From Auricularia sp. M13 (Eukaryota > Basidiomycota > Agaricomycetes > Auriculariales > Auriculariaceae): a DNA stretch of 64,000 bases. The notes beneath the pieces are model-generated. The model worked only from the letters and a program-made list of their open reading frames with translations, was not told the DNA's origin and did not search any database. Shown here piece by piece: positions 33,871 to 45,405 of the stretch; positions within the stretch are counted from its first letter, which is position 1, and each line of letters begins with the position of its first letter. Where the stretch lies: the NCBI GenBank assembly GCA_037042915.1, contig CM073200.1, positions 1,488,001-1,552,000 of the forward strand, in the 5' to 3' direction. A program made the translations under genes and the position numbers.

Positions 33871-34269
33871 AGTCGTTGGGTTCAAGAGAGAGTTCGGAGG
33901 TGCCACACTGAACGCCTTGCCAGAGCTTTATAGCGCTGCCGCGTCAATTGTGGGAATATTACATTGTGTCGTCCTTTGTTTCACGGTTTTCTTGCACGAC
34001 TAACAGCATGACTCTCCCTAGTTCGCGCAATACATGGGAACGATGCCAAGCAGGAGGGACCGGCTTGCGTGCGCCCCATCTGCTGAAAAGGACACAAAGA
34101 AACCTTCAATCTCCGCTTGACGACGCGTTGTTCTCGGTTTCTGACAAACTTCGGATCTTCATAAGGACGTTATTTCCATCCTCCAAATAGGAACAATGTA
34201 ACGCGAGGAGAAAATATCTCTCAGACCGGATGAGTCCATTTCTCCGGTACAGTACAGCATTCTTTCGAC
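33871..34269. other. Gene-free spacer
   Basis: Short AT-richer stretch holding the 5' region of the unknown gene to its left and the 3' flank of the 7-TM gene to its right. Nothing else seen. Confidence 0.4.
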
Positions 34270-35821
34270 TCAATCGCCCTTGGCCGTCGTCTTGGAGTCC
34301 CGCCGACTGGCCCCATCCGAGAACGGCGGGAGTACATGCACGTTACCCTCACCGGATGCCTGAAGTGGGTAGCTCTGACGGGCGTCGTAGGTGCCTGCAG
34401 GAGTTACGCTGCCGTCGTCCGAGAAGTGGACGCCAGTGGTCGTGCCTCCTTGGAGCTCATAGTCCGTCGTGCGAATGCCGCGTGTCACGCTCACAATGAG
34501 GTAGCTGAACTACGTGCATGTGAGATACAAATTTTCCATGCTGTAGCTGCAAGTACTCACGACAATGCCCTAGAATAGACGTTGGCTCTCAAATGCGAGC
34601 GAGGGGGGACCTGGGAATACTCACGACGACGGGACCGATCTGTGTGCAATTATCCCGGTGAGCACGCATACACCAAGCGCAGCAAAGCTGTATACCATGT
34701 TTATGAAGATATACCGTGCGGGAAGCTTATATATCAGGCATATGATCTCTGGTATGAGTACGGCAGAGTAGATCGCAGCTGCAATGACCAGATGAGGTTC
34801 ATTCCGGCGTACAGCAGCCGAGAGGGATGCGCACCAGAGTCGACAACCAGCGTGATCAGGAGACTGACGGTATTTTTACCAGACTCGCGCGAATTTTTGG
34901 TGCGTCGGCGTATCCACCAAATCCGCCCGGCGATGAGTACTATCAGTAGAGGAGGATCACAAAAGGAGTAGACAGGCGTGCGGACCAGCCTCACTTACGA
35001 GTGCAGAGCCAGTTGGTACAGAGCGTGAAAGAGAGGTACAGCATCCACCCGCGCCGAATTTGCAGACGCGTTGAAGGGGAGAAGCTCAGTCCTGCGACGG
35101 CGATCGCGTGAACAGCATACACGCCGCCGGCTGGAAGCAACTGTATCAGCACTACGATATACGGCTTGTCGATGCTGACCGATTTCTCCAGCGCAGAGCA
35201 GCGCTGGGAGGATGCTCATGATCCAGTTATTCCAGACAACATAGACACGATACACCTTCGATATGGTTAGCTGGCGGAGAAGGAACGAATGAGCACAAGC
35301 AAGGGACTGACCAGGAAGATGTCGGCGACAATTGTAATGACGACGACGAGCGCATTCGTCATGATGATCTCCACCTGTAGGAATGAGGTTGAGGGTGGGA
35401 AACCCCACATCAGCGTTCAACTTTCAGTCTTCGGCGAGAAACTGACATTGGACGAGTGTCCGCCTGGAGCAGTCGGGTTGGTCAATGAAAGGATAGTTGA
35501 TTCGATGTCCACGATGGTCCTCTGCACGCATGGAATATTAAGCTCATGGTCCAGCAGCCAGACAGCTTCGAGAGTGCGCACCATAATGATGAGCACGGCC
35601 AGCAAGGCAAACGTCGCGACGAGGTACCGGAATGCGCCGCCAGGATGGTGTCGCTTCCGCGCGCGCTGGCGCAGGGCCTGCGAGCATTGCCCCGCGACCA
35701 CGAGAAACACGCCCGTCAGGAGGGTCTCGAGAAAGATCCTGCAGCAGAGTCAGTGACGCTTCCGCCGGATTGAATGTGATGTCAGCGCGAACCCAGCCAG
35801 CAGCTCGGCCTCGCCATCCAT
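34270..35821 (-). CDS. 7-TM integral membrane protein, copy A (327 aa)
   Basis: Eleven exons: 35821-35793, 35738-35582, 35521-35447, 35374-35312, 35255-35180, 35130-34999, 34939-34835, 34778-34696, 34639-34625, 34569-34561 and 34509-34270. Exon 9 (15 nt, IGPVV) and exon 10 (9 nt, Gly-Ile-Val) are micro-exons with clean splice signals. Seven hydrophobic helices can be read: IFLETLLTGVFLVVA, YLVATFALLAVLIIMV, TNALVVVITIVADIFL, VYVVWNNWIMSILPALL, WMLYLSFTLCTNWL, LLIAGRIWW..LLITLVVDSG and AVLIPEIICLIY..IFINMIGPVV. The tail is hydrophilic. The family (helix pattern NALxVVxTxxADIFLVYRVYVVW and LIAGRIWWI) is widespread and expanded in Agaricomycetes. It looks like a receptor or transporter of unknown ligand, probably at the cell surface. 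Confidence 0.8.
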
Positions 35822-36912
35822 GGGAGGGTGGGCTTCGTGAACGGCTTGACTGGAAGCTGCAGTTGAAGGCGTGTGGACAACCGGCGTTGAAATTGCTTTG
35901 CTGTGGGTCTAGCATCGCACGCGTGGTTTTGGGGGAGGAAGCCCAGGATGCACGCGTGAATCCTGACGTCTTTCTGATTCGTGATCAAATTCTCGCCGCT
36001 TTTGGAAATTGCCCAATACCATATGCTTAGAGTCTATCTAGCACTTGCAGCAGCTGCGGAAAGAGTCTTGAAAATAGATCCCACTCGCTCTGCCAATGAG
36101 AGGGCCCTTCGAGAACGTGACATCGAAGTCACGGCAACCCCAGATCGCCCATATCGGATCTTCGTCCTGTAATATGTTTGCCAGTTACGCTGCAAGATTG
36201 AGACTGAGTGCGACTGTGGCCATGCTTCTATTTTTCGAGTCCGATGCGAGAGCCATGCAGCTCTTGAAGTGTGTTAATCCCGGATTTCATAGTCAATGTG
36301 AGAGAAAAGGTAGGGATAATGCACCATCCGCCGTGCATGTCTCGCCTACATGCGTGCGTATGCAATTCAGAGAGGTTGAAAGACCTGAAGCAATTTCCCG
36401 TGCTAGCACGGCGTGTATTATACAGTGTATATAACTCCGGCAAAGCCCGCCAGATCTCTACCTGTGGCAGCACCGGCGCGCAAGGCTAATGTGTGCGGCC
36501 TTACACTACGACATGGAGGCGTGGTCTAGCGAGGCTTACTCAGAAGTGCAAATAGTGCCTTGATAGAATGTTCGCCCAGTGATATTTTCTCCGCAGCGAC
36601 GGTGGCAACACTCCCGCGACTAGAAGGCGATGATAGGTATGTAGTCCGGCGCTCGCAGGCAGATCACAGAGAACACGATTGAACATGATGGATGCTGCAG
36701 TGGCTAAACTTCCTGCGCTCTGCAAGGGGTTGTGGACTTATGAATGTTTCTGCTTTAAGCAGGCCTTGAACGTCGAGCTGGGACTGAAAATGGCGACCAA
36801 ATAGTTCCCGCAATTAGCAAGTAGAGTAGCGTAAAAGCACAACACGGTCTATGTCATACAACGTCTCAGGTCATACATCCTATGTGCGCGCGGGACAGTC
36901 GTTGGCGAGCGG
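35822..36912. other. Gene-free spacer
   Basis: About 1.1 kb between two 7-TM genes. No frame with family features and no repeat recognised. Confidence 0.4.
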
Positions 36913-38464
36913 CTACTTGCAGTCGTCGTGCAAGCTCCTGTCCTTCCCCTGTTCGACATCCGACCCCGAGCCAGACTTGAAAGGCTGCAGAACAACGGTG
37001 TCCGCCGCACTAGCGGAGCGCGAGGCCTGGCGCTGGTGCGGGTGGTCTGAGTCAGAGAAGTGCATGTGCGTGCTGACAGAAACTTCGACGCCGCGATCAG
37101 CTGCCGAGTCAAACGAGCGGTCGCTGTGCTGCGTCGCCCGGATGATCAGGTAGCTGAACTGCGTGACAGGTGAGTCTCAGGCTCAGCAAGAAAGTGAGAA
37201 TAGAAAGACGTACCACAATACCCTGTCGGAACGAGCACGTCGATCAGAAGATCAGCAAGAGCGTAATATGCCTGTTTTGCACGTACGACGACAGGTCCGA
37301 TCTATCAGAGAGCATGGTGAGACGATGACTAATGCAAAGATGGACCAGGACTGTGTAACTTACAATGTTGATGAAGATGAACCGCGCGGGCAAGGTGTAC
37401 ACAGTACAGATGATTTCGGGGATGAGTACCGCAGAGAATACGGCGGCTGCGCATCTATCAGAACAATGATGCACTAAGCATTTGTATTGAGGCGCACCAG
37501 ACTCGACAACGAGCGTAACTATGAGTCCGGTGTTGTCCTGCGCGGTTGCACGCGAAGATTTTGTGCGACGACGGATCCACCATATCCGCCCAGCAATGAG
37601 CACTATTACATGAGCTGAGATGACGATGAATGGCCCTGGATTGGAACGTACGGGTAGACAGCACATTCGTCACCAGGGTGAACCAGAGATAAAGTGTCCA
37701 GCCACGCTCGATGTGCACCCTTAGTGCGGGAGAAACATGCTCGCCGGAGCGCGACAGGGATTGTACGGCGTAGATTCCGCCGCCTGAAGAGCACGTGAGT
37801 CCGTTCGCCTTGGAACGGCGGCGGGTTGAGCGGATAGCGTACCTATTTCCCCTAAACACAGCAGCGCGGGAAGCACGAGAATGGGCCACGCGAAGTTCCA
37901 CACGACGTAGACTCGATAGACCTAGAGACGGTATGAGGCGGCTGTCCGCGCGACAAGTTTTGGGATTCACCAGGAACATATCGGCAATAATCGTAATGAT
38001 GACTGTGAGCGCGTTCGAGAGTATGATTTCAGTCTGCAAGGCTGGGTCAGAGCAAACACCAATGAAGCGTATAGGCGCAGACACACCAAGCTCGACCGTC
38101 TACCTGGGTCGCTCGGATCGGAGTAGGAACGGATGAGCGACTCGACGTCTACAATGGTTCGCTGCAAGCCTGTTACAGCAGAAATGGTCCAGAGAGACCG
38201 GGCTGAGGCGCACCATGGTGATGAAGATAGTAAGCGAAAGGAACGTGACGATGAGGTACCTATAGGTAGCCCGGCGCCGCTTGTGAGCGCGCTGGTAGAG
38301 CACGCGCCCGCATTCCGCCGCGACGACCAAGAAGGCACCCGTCAAGAGCGTTTCCAGGAAGATTCTGGGGGGATTTTGCGTCAGCACTCCGCGTGAGAAG
38401 GCGGGCCGGGAAAAGAAGTGGCGCACCCGACGAGCAACGCCGACGCTCCTAAGACGCGTCCCAT
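36913..38464 (-). CDS. 7-TM integral membrane protein, copy B (331 aa)
   Basis: Eleven exons: 38464-38427, 38364-38214, 38161-38087, 38033-37971, 37921-37843, 37783-37652, 37602-37498, 37446-37364, 37301-37287, 37222-37214 and 37158-36913. Internal exon lengths (75, 63, 132, 105, 83, 15, 9) equal those of copy A, and exon 5 differs by one codon. Key segments are IFLETLLTGAFLVVAAECG, NALTVIITIIADMFLV, VYVVWNFAWPILVLPALL, LLIAGRIWWIRR and IGPVV-GIV-FSYLII. The cytoplasmic tail is Ser/Asp/His-rich and unlike that of copy A. It sits in the same orientation as copy A, so a tandem duplication is likely. The ligand and signalling partner are unknown. Confidence 0.8.
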
Positions 38465-40401
38465 GGATTTCTAGCGCGCTCAAAGGGCGGTCTCGTCAAA
38501 GAGCGCACGGTTATAAAGTGGAAAGAGATTAGAAGAGCAGGGCGCGCGGGGGCATCTTGCGTTGCTCCGAACCAGGCGCGGCTTTTTATCAGGAAGACGC
38601 GAAGCGCCAGATACTTGATGGATAACTTTGCATCCGATCCGAAGCTGCTTGTGGTGTTCCGCAGCAAGGCACGCGCGGGGAGGGTCGTCTACCATTGGCT
38701 CGATGCAAACTTATGCAAGACCTTCCTAACTGGATGAAAAGGACCATAGAACCATGATTTCTGTAGCCGGGGATGGGCAACAGAGACAGCGGACAGCCCA
38801 TGAATACCGGGGGTTCAAGAGCGAGTTGTTGCTGTGAGGCGTCAGCGTGATTTGCCGTTTGTATCGACTGGGACAGGAACAGCAAGAGAGGTGTACTGGA
38901 GTTCCTTTCAAAAGTCACGCCGTTGCTGGTAAGACCGGTCTAACACCAAGATCATCCTTTCGCCTCAAAGCGGTAGAGATACTAAGAGTACGAGCTGAGG
39001 CTTGATCATGCGATACTCGCAAGGGGCTGTAGGCGACACCCTAGTGATCATTCGTCTCCCACAACCCTGCAGTCCGGGATGCCCAATACAGCCAACAATG
39101 TAGCAAGAACAATGTCGAGATTGAGATGGTCGTTGGGCCTAGCATTCTAAACAACCACCGGCGCCCGAATGTCGTTCTCTTGGCATTTTCTCACTCCGGG
39201 GATGATCGTCGTCATCGAGGTCAGCTTCGAACAGCTCGCTGGACTAGTTGCAACCTTGTCGTAGGGGACAATGCCGATCCATAAGTCCATATCACCTGAG
39301 CACCAGGTAGATCCCAGTTTCCATGTTAGAATCCGAAGCTCAGAACGCAGTCAACTGCACAACGAAGACTTGGTGGATCCGAAATTCGCGAAGTTCCGTC
39401 CCGTAAAGGAAACCTGGAAAGGAAATTCCCACGTGGTCAGCATCTCCGCGACTAGCAGTGACACAATCCCCGGCCAGGTACGCGTCGCTTAGTATGCAGG
39501 GCGTAACCACTTGATACAGACCGGTTTCAGAGGTTTCAAGCCGCATCCAGAGCGCGCGGCACCGCACTAATACTAATAGGTACAGAGCGCATTGCGCTAG
39601 CCGCTAGAGCAATCAGTCGGACTGAACGACCCCGCGAGCAGTGGTGAAGCATCAGATAGTCGTGCCGCAGATCTGCGCCGGCACATATCGCCAAGGGTCC
39701 TCGCACTGGGCAAGGATTTATGGGTATATGCCTGTAGCAGAAAGACCCAAACGTGACTCGAGTGATAGGAACGCTAGTCTCCGATGAATTATTATCACAG
39801 GAACTGTAAGACAGTCGGCAGTCCAAGGCTTCGAGCTGCGGTCCTGCTGCTCCATCAAATAGATCCCTCCAAGCAGTCTAGCGCAGAATGGCGCTTGGGT
39901 ACTAGTAGCGAACGCTGGTGAGGAGCCGTGCGGACCATGGACAATTTTGGCCATGGTCACGAGTTCTGCATCGCAACGCGCATCGGCCTGCAAACAAGCC
40001 GTCTGTATTGAAGAAAATGAAGGAGTCCGAGAACAAGATTTGCCTTGCTGCGGATTACAGTATAGGCTTCTGTCGCTGGTCGGAAGCTTGAGCCATGGTG
40101 GAAATTATGTTGGCATTCTGCAATGGCGCATTCCAAGCCAGTCAGCATCTGCAGTTTACGATTTCGCTGCCTCTGAATACAGTACAGCAACGGTTAACAG
40201 TGCGGGAATGCGCCAGAGACGAGAATATTAGGACGACAAGCCAGGACGTCGAAAGCACAGGCAGCGGAGACGGGGTCGAACGATACAGACAGTTTAGGGC
40301 AGCAGTGCAGACAGCACAAAGTAGACCAGAGACAGCGAGGAGTAGCAAGCAGAATCAGAGCATAGAGACGCGAGGTACCGGACGGTCCGCAAGCGCGGTT
40401 A
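38465..40401. other. Gene-free spacer
   Basis: About 1.9 kb downstream of MND1 and upstream of the 7-TM copy B. Frames are short and unsupported; I see nothing I can name. Confidence 0.45.
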
Positions 40402-41413
40402 CTAGAGATCTTCGAATCCGTCGTCGAGCCCAAAATGCGATCGGACTTCAGCGTCAGCAATCTGGCCACCAGCACGTGCGAGCAGAGTCTGGAGCGCGAC
40501 CATGGTATTGTCTTATGTCCGTCAGCACAGCCGAGCGCAGAGCAAAGATTGACACACCAGTCCATCTAAGAGCAGCCTCGCGAGCAAGCGCGACGGCCTT
40601 TTGTTTGCGTTCGATTTGCTCCGGGTCGCACCGTTCGTACTGTACAAACTCCTTCTCCAGCGCCGTCAGCTGAGTCTGAAGGGCCGAGAGTTCGCCGAGC
40701 TGCATCATGCGGTCTGCCTGGAAAACCAACGTTCAGACAGCGCACATGATACTCTATTGAATGTACGACGAACACTTTCCACGCGCTCGGCGCGTTCGCG
40801 TTCGATCGCTTCCTTCAGCATGACGATTTCGGAATCGAGCATTTCCAGCTGTTTCTTGATATCGTCGAGCTTTGTTGTAACCTGCAGCTACATTAGACGA
40901 GGCTATGATTTCTCAGTATAGACATACCGCGGCGCCCGCCTGTGATGGAAAACTCCAGTAGTCTACGAAGAAGTTCTGAGAAACTAGTCGACCCTTGAGA
41001 CGAGACGTACAGTTCGCGCTTCCGATTTTTTCACATTGAACCATGTGGTCATCTATGAGACTCTGCAAGACTTCTTTGACACTTTGCTGCACTGCGCCCA
41101 CGTTGGTACGCCGGCCCATGGGACGGCACATACGCACCGATGCCTTTGAGCTTTGGTGCATTTTTCTCGAGTTCTTTGAGCTGTAATGTGCTCAGAGACA
41201 GCTCAAAAACTCGTGCAGTCCGTGCTTACGACGAATATATCCTTCTGGTTTGCCCGTAAGCTACATAGCCAGTCTGCGCAGTAAATGCGCACCGATTCAC
41301 GGAAAATCTCCAATAGCTTGGTCCTTTTTTCTTCGGCAGAAAGTCCACGGCCCTAGATAGTAACCATTTTAATTTGCATCGAACGCGCTCTGGAGCATGG
41401 ACGGTCTTACCAT
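40402..41413 (-). CDS. MND1: Meiotic nuclear division protein 1 (Hop2-Mnd1 complex), 201 aa
   Basis: Nine exons: 41413-41411 (the ATG alone), 41352-41293, 41244-41230 (15 nt, KDIFV), 41180-41138, 41091-41011, 40962-40928, 40881-40783, 40717-40558 and 40511-40402. The product starts MGRGLSAEEKRTKLLEIFRES, continues LKELEKNAPKLKGI and VQQSVKEVLQSLIDDHMVQCEKIGSANYYWSFPSQ (the winged-helix DNA-binding part), then a long coiled coil from VTTKLDDIKKQLEML to AALRWTDN, and ends FGLDDGFEDL. This is the layout and size of Mnd1. Known role: with Hop2 it promotes Dmc1/Rad51 strand invasion between homologues in meiosis, in the nucleus. The junction 40783/40717 is the least certain because several donors fit. 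The single-codon first exon is common in this gene in fungi as far as I recall, but it is unusual in itself. Confidence 0.85.
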
Positions 41414-42261
41414 GATGGAAACCGGACGGTCAAGAGCGAGCGAGCGGAGCGGCTGTCGCCGACGCGTTTTTGTTCCGTTGGAATTTATCAGGCACATGGC
41501 TTCACCGTGCGAGAAGGGTTGAATTACTGCCATTATGTTTCCATAATATATATTGATCAAGTAAAATGCACAATATGCTCTGAGCCAGGAACCTCTGGCC
41601 TCGACGGGCTTGATGTTATACATGCTGAGGTCTGCCGAGTCCGGACGCGAATGTCATTTCGGCTTCTATTGGAAAGCTGGACGTCCTTCCTAATATAACC
41701 TTGTTAGTACAGTGGTATGCGGGCAGCACTTCAAGCTTTTGCGGCCCTCGGAATTGTGACCGAGGTATCTCTGCACGGTTGCCTAGAGTCAATACATTTG
41801 CACTAAATTGTATGTAGTTCAGAAGGTAGGAAGAGACACCGCGGTCATTGCTGCGGCGCGGCCACAGCGGTTGTGTACTGCTTAGTGACTCACCGATCAA
41901 TCAATCACAGATATGTAAAGAGCAGTCGGTAATAGTCGGTAATGCTACCATGGCTGTTCTCTCATGCCTGCGACAGCACGAAGTTACTATCTCCTCAGTA
42001 CAGTACCAACGCGTTGAGGACCCTCAAGAACTGCTATACTCAGTTACCGACTGCAAATAGCGATGCCAAATCACGGGAGAAGTGACTAATCTCGCGTGTA
42101 TCCGGAGAAGCCCGTCACACGGGATCAAAACAATTCGGAGTGTGCCTGGCGTTATCATTTAGCTGTGGATCCCGTGCACCAACATAAATACGCCGGACCG
42201 GACTTTGCACGTTTGCTCCCATCCATGCCCCCGCTTTCCCCGTCCGTCTAGTACATCTTTA
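41414..42261. other. Divergent spacer between MND1 and 7-TM copy C
   Basis: 848 bp holding both 5' regions. TAAATA-like AT-rich words lie near 42185, about 75 bp before the 7-TM ATG. No other feature seen. Confidence 0.35.
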
Positions 42262-43782
42262 ATGCCCGCCTTGCAACCCAGGGTTCCTACATATGAAGGG
42301 GCGCAGGAGCTACTGATAGGGTGCGTGTATCCCGCTTACACCGAGAAAACGGACTTCTCAGCTTCACTCGACGACAGAATCTTGCTCGAGACGTTGCTGA
42401 CCGGGTCGTATATTATGGTCGCACTGGAATGTGCGATTACACTCTTCCCGCGGCAGCGTGCGCGTCAGTCGGCGCGGTCGTGGTACCTCGCCGCAACCTG
42501 GATCATTTTGCTCGTGCTGGTCACCATGGTCAGAACGCTTCGCATCGCTTGCCATATGACTGAAGAAGTGGCGTTCAGAAAAGCGTGGTCGATATGGAAA
42601 TGACTATACGTTCGTGGAGCAACCCCACAGGGTATGGGAAGCCGTCATCCTTGGTGATTCTTCTCGCACTTCTGCCCGCAGGCACCGTACTCATCGAGGC
42701 TTCCACAGGCCGAAGTTCTCTTAACCAACTTGCTTTTGGTAATGATCACAGTTTGTGCGGACGTCTTCCTTGTGCGTCAACTTTCTTCTCCGTCTTTGGT
42801 ATTCTCATCGGCTTGAGATAGACGTATCGCGTCTACGTCGTGTGGAACTATGCATGGTACATCGCGATCGTCCCAGGCATGCTCTGCGCCGGAGAGATAG
42901 GTAAACATTGTGCTTCTCATGCCACATTGCATAAAGAATCTTACTAGCCGCCCTTCAGGAACTGGCATCTACGCCGTATACGCCGTCGTCTTCTCCGGCG
43001 TTAACACAGCCCCCACGCATGCTATCCTTCAGAACATCACCAAGGGCTGGGCGCTTTACTTATATTTTGCTCTTGTCGCTAATTTACTCTGCACTTGTAC
43101 GTCCTCCGAAGCTTGACTCGCTCTCTGTTTTCCAAGCTAACTAGCATCGCAGTGTTGATTGCGGGCCGCATCTGGTGGATCCGTCGACATATCAAAGACG
43201 GACGGGACTCCGCGAACGACAGCGTCGGTCTCTTTGTCACTCTGGTCGTTGAATCCGGTGAATTCAGCTACTTACGCTTTGCCTCCGCTGATTCCAGATC
43301 GCAGCCGCTGTTTATTCCGCCATATTCATCCCCGAGATCGTGTGTATGCAGTGGCAATTACCCCAGCGTTACATTCTCCTGAACATGGTACGATAGCCGC
43401 TTCTTGTATTGTCATGTAGTCTCACCATTAAATGCCATGCACGTAGATAGGCCCACTCGTGGTGCGCTCACTCCATATGGCTCACAATCTCAGTAATACT
43501 GAAGGCCAGTCGCTCAGGGCATCGTGGTACGTTGGACTTTCACGGCCTGCGTCAGCTGCTTACATCGTTGCATAGTTTAGTTACATCATAATTCGCGCCG
43601 CACGCAGCCTGGAACCACGCGATACCGTCGTAGTGAGTACCCGATTAGGCTTTGCTCGGGGAACCGCGATCTATGGGTCGGAAAGCAACGCTGGCGAGTC
43701 CGGGACCCGGTTACATGTATTAGATACATTTCCCCCTGCCAGTGGTAAGCTTCCGCTAGTTGAGTCAACGAGCACGGCATGA
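42262..43782 (+). CDS. 7-TM integral membrane protein, copy C (327 aa)
   Basis: Eleven exons: 42262-42320, 42378-42528, 42579-42653, 42709-42771, 42822-42900, 42959-43096, 43153-43257, 43305-43387, 43447-43461, 43518-43526 and 43576-43782. It is the only plus-strand member of the cluster. Exon lengths agree with copies A, B and D except the first, sixth (138 nt) and last. Segments: ILLETLLTGSYIMVALECA, TNLLLVMITVCADVFL, YRVYVVWNYAWYIAIVPGML, LYLYFALVANLLCT, LIAGRIWWIRRHIK and IGPLV-GIV-FSYIII. The micro-exon encodes Gly-Ile-Val as in the other copies. The tail is short and Ser/Thr-rich. Its 3' end faces that of copy D only 69 bp away. Function unknown. Confidence 0.8.
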
Positions 43783-43851
43783 ACGAGGCTGGAAGAAGCA
43801 ACTTGTTGGATATGACCTAATGCAGATTCTTCAGTCGTCCCTTCTCGTGAG

Positions 43852-45405
43852 TTAAAGATAAAAGCCGTTGCTGGCACGGTTGTGTTTTGCGTCCCTTTTA
43901 GTGTCCTCGCGCTCCATGCCAGGGGCAAACGAGGCAAGAGTGTGAACGCGCGTGGCATCCGTCTCCGAGCCTCCCGTGTGCACGCTGCCGATGGTGCCGG
44001 TGCCGCCGGACGCAGATGGGTTGGAGAACTGCAGTTCTGTGCTAAATTGAGCGCGCGAGAGATCGTACGAGGGCACATTGCGGGATGCGCGAATGATGAT
44101 GTAGCTGAACTTTACCGACAATTAGCGACAGTGGGGCAGGACAGTATGCGATACGTACGACGATGCCCTGTTGTGCGGAATGGATGAGGTTGCGATCAGT
44201 GAATGTAACTCGCAGGGACGCACGACAACTGGACCAATCTACGGGAACACAGACGTCAGAACAGTCTCTATGAAAGCGAAGGCTTACCATGTTAATGAAG
44301 ACATATCTCGCAGGTAGCGAGTACGCAATACAAACGATCTCTGGGATAAGAATAGCCGAGTATAGGGCGGCTACGGGACGACATTGAGTGCCTGCAGAGG
44401 AAGCAAGAGTGAGGGCGGACCTGACTCCACTATGAGCGTAAGGAAGAGGCTGACAGGGTCGTGGACAGAAGCATGTGAGGCCCTGCCGTCGCGTCGGATC
44501 CACCAAATTCGGCCAGCTATTAGCACTATTCGCCACATAAGAGTGGATCGGTTCTCAGATAGAGGAAAATTTTTGGTGTACGCACGGGTACAGAGCAAGT
44601 TGGCTACGAGAGTGAAATGGAGAAAGATGGTAAATCCGCGCTCGATATGCCCGACCGTTGCAATGGTGAGCGTTGATCCAGCGGCTGCGAGCGCGTATAT
44701 CGTGTAAAATCCACCAGCTGTCCAAGCATATTTCAGCTTCAATCATTAAACGGCGTGCATGCGAGCGCGCACGTACCAGTTTCTCCGGTGCAGAGCAAGA
44801 TGGGCAGGACGATAATGAGCCAGTTGAATTCCCATACAACATGAACGCGGTAAATCTGTAAATGTGTGTATCTGATGTGCCACTGATCATGCTCGAAGGG
44901 AAAGAAACCCACAAGGAATATATCTGCGACCACAGTGATGAGAACCAGAAGTGTGTTTGTCATGAGGCTCTCGACCTGCGTTATAGCAAAACTGAGCAGG
45001 AAGGAGGAAAAGCGCTCTGAGGCGTACAGATGCGGGTCCGCCGAGGTCCACGGCGCCGGTGTCGGATGGGTAGCTAAAGGAATGGACGGTCCGGACAAGG
45101 TCCACAGTTGTTCTCTGTTGCGGAGGTTGTCAGTGCCGAAAAAAATGGGAGAAAATGGTTGGACCATAATGATGAGGAGGAAGAGCGCGCTGAACGTCCC
45201 GACCAGGTAGCGCAGAGTGCCCCGGTAGCTGGTGCGCCATCGGATGTACAGCGCCGACGCGCAGTTCGTTGCCACGACCAGGAACGCGCCGGTCAGTAAC
45301 ACCTCGAGAAAAATCCTGTGGGAATGAAACTAAGCATGGATACCGCGTTGAGGCGCGAGCGTACCCAACTAGTGTCTCCGATGCCGCTGCACCGATGTAA
45401 GGCAT
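43852..45405 (-). CDS. 7-TM integral membrane protein, copy D (340 aa)
   Basis: Eleven exons: 45405-45365, 45315-45165, 45114-45028, 44975-44913, 44855-44777, 44717-44586, 44525-44421, 44370-44288, 44238-44224, 44167-44159 and 44109-43852. Exon 3 is 12 nt longer than in the other copies; exons 4-10 match copy B in length. Segments: IFLEVLLTGAFLVVATNCA, TNTLLVLITVVADIFLV, YRVHVVWEFNWLIIVLPILL, FLHFTLVANLLCT, LIAGRIWWIRR, IGPVV-GIV-FSYIIIRA. The C-terminal tail has a Gly/Thr/Ser stretch and ends NRASNGFYL. The acceptor before the last exon is AAG rather than the pyrimidine-rich AG of the other copies. Probably a plasma-membrane protein; ligand unknown. Confidence 0.8.

Noticed and set aside
38449-38667. 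Possible further CR-like tail (KYLALRVFLIKS) on the minus strand
   Set aside because: The similarity to the tail motif KVLRVLFFTRAFK is only a few residues and the expected PYNPPV segment does not follow.
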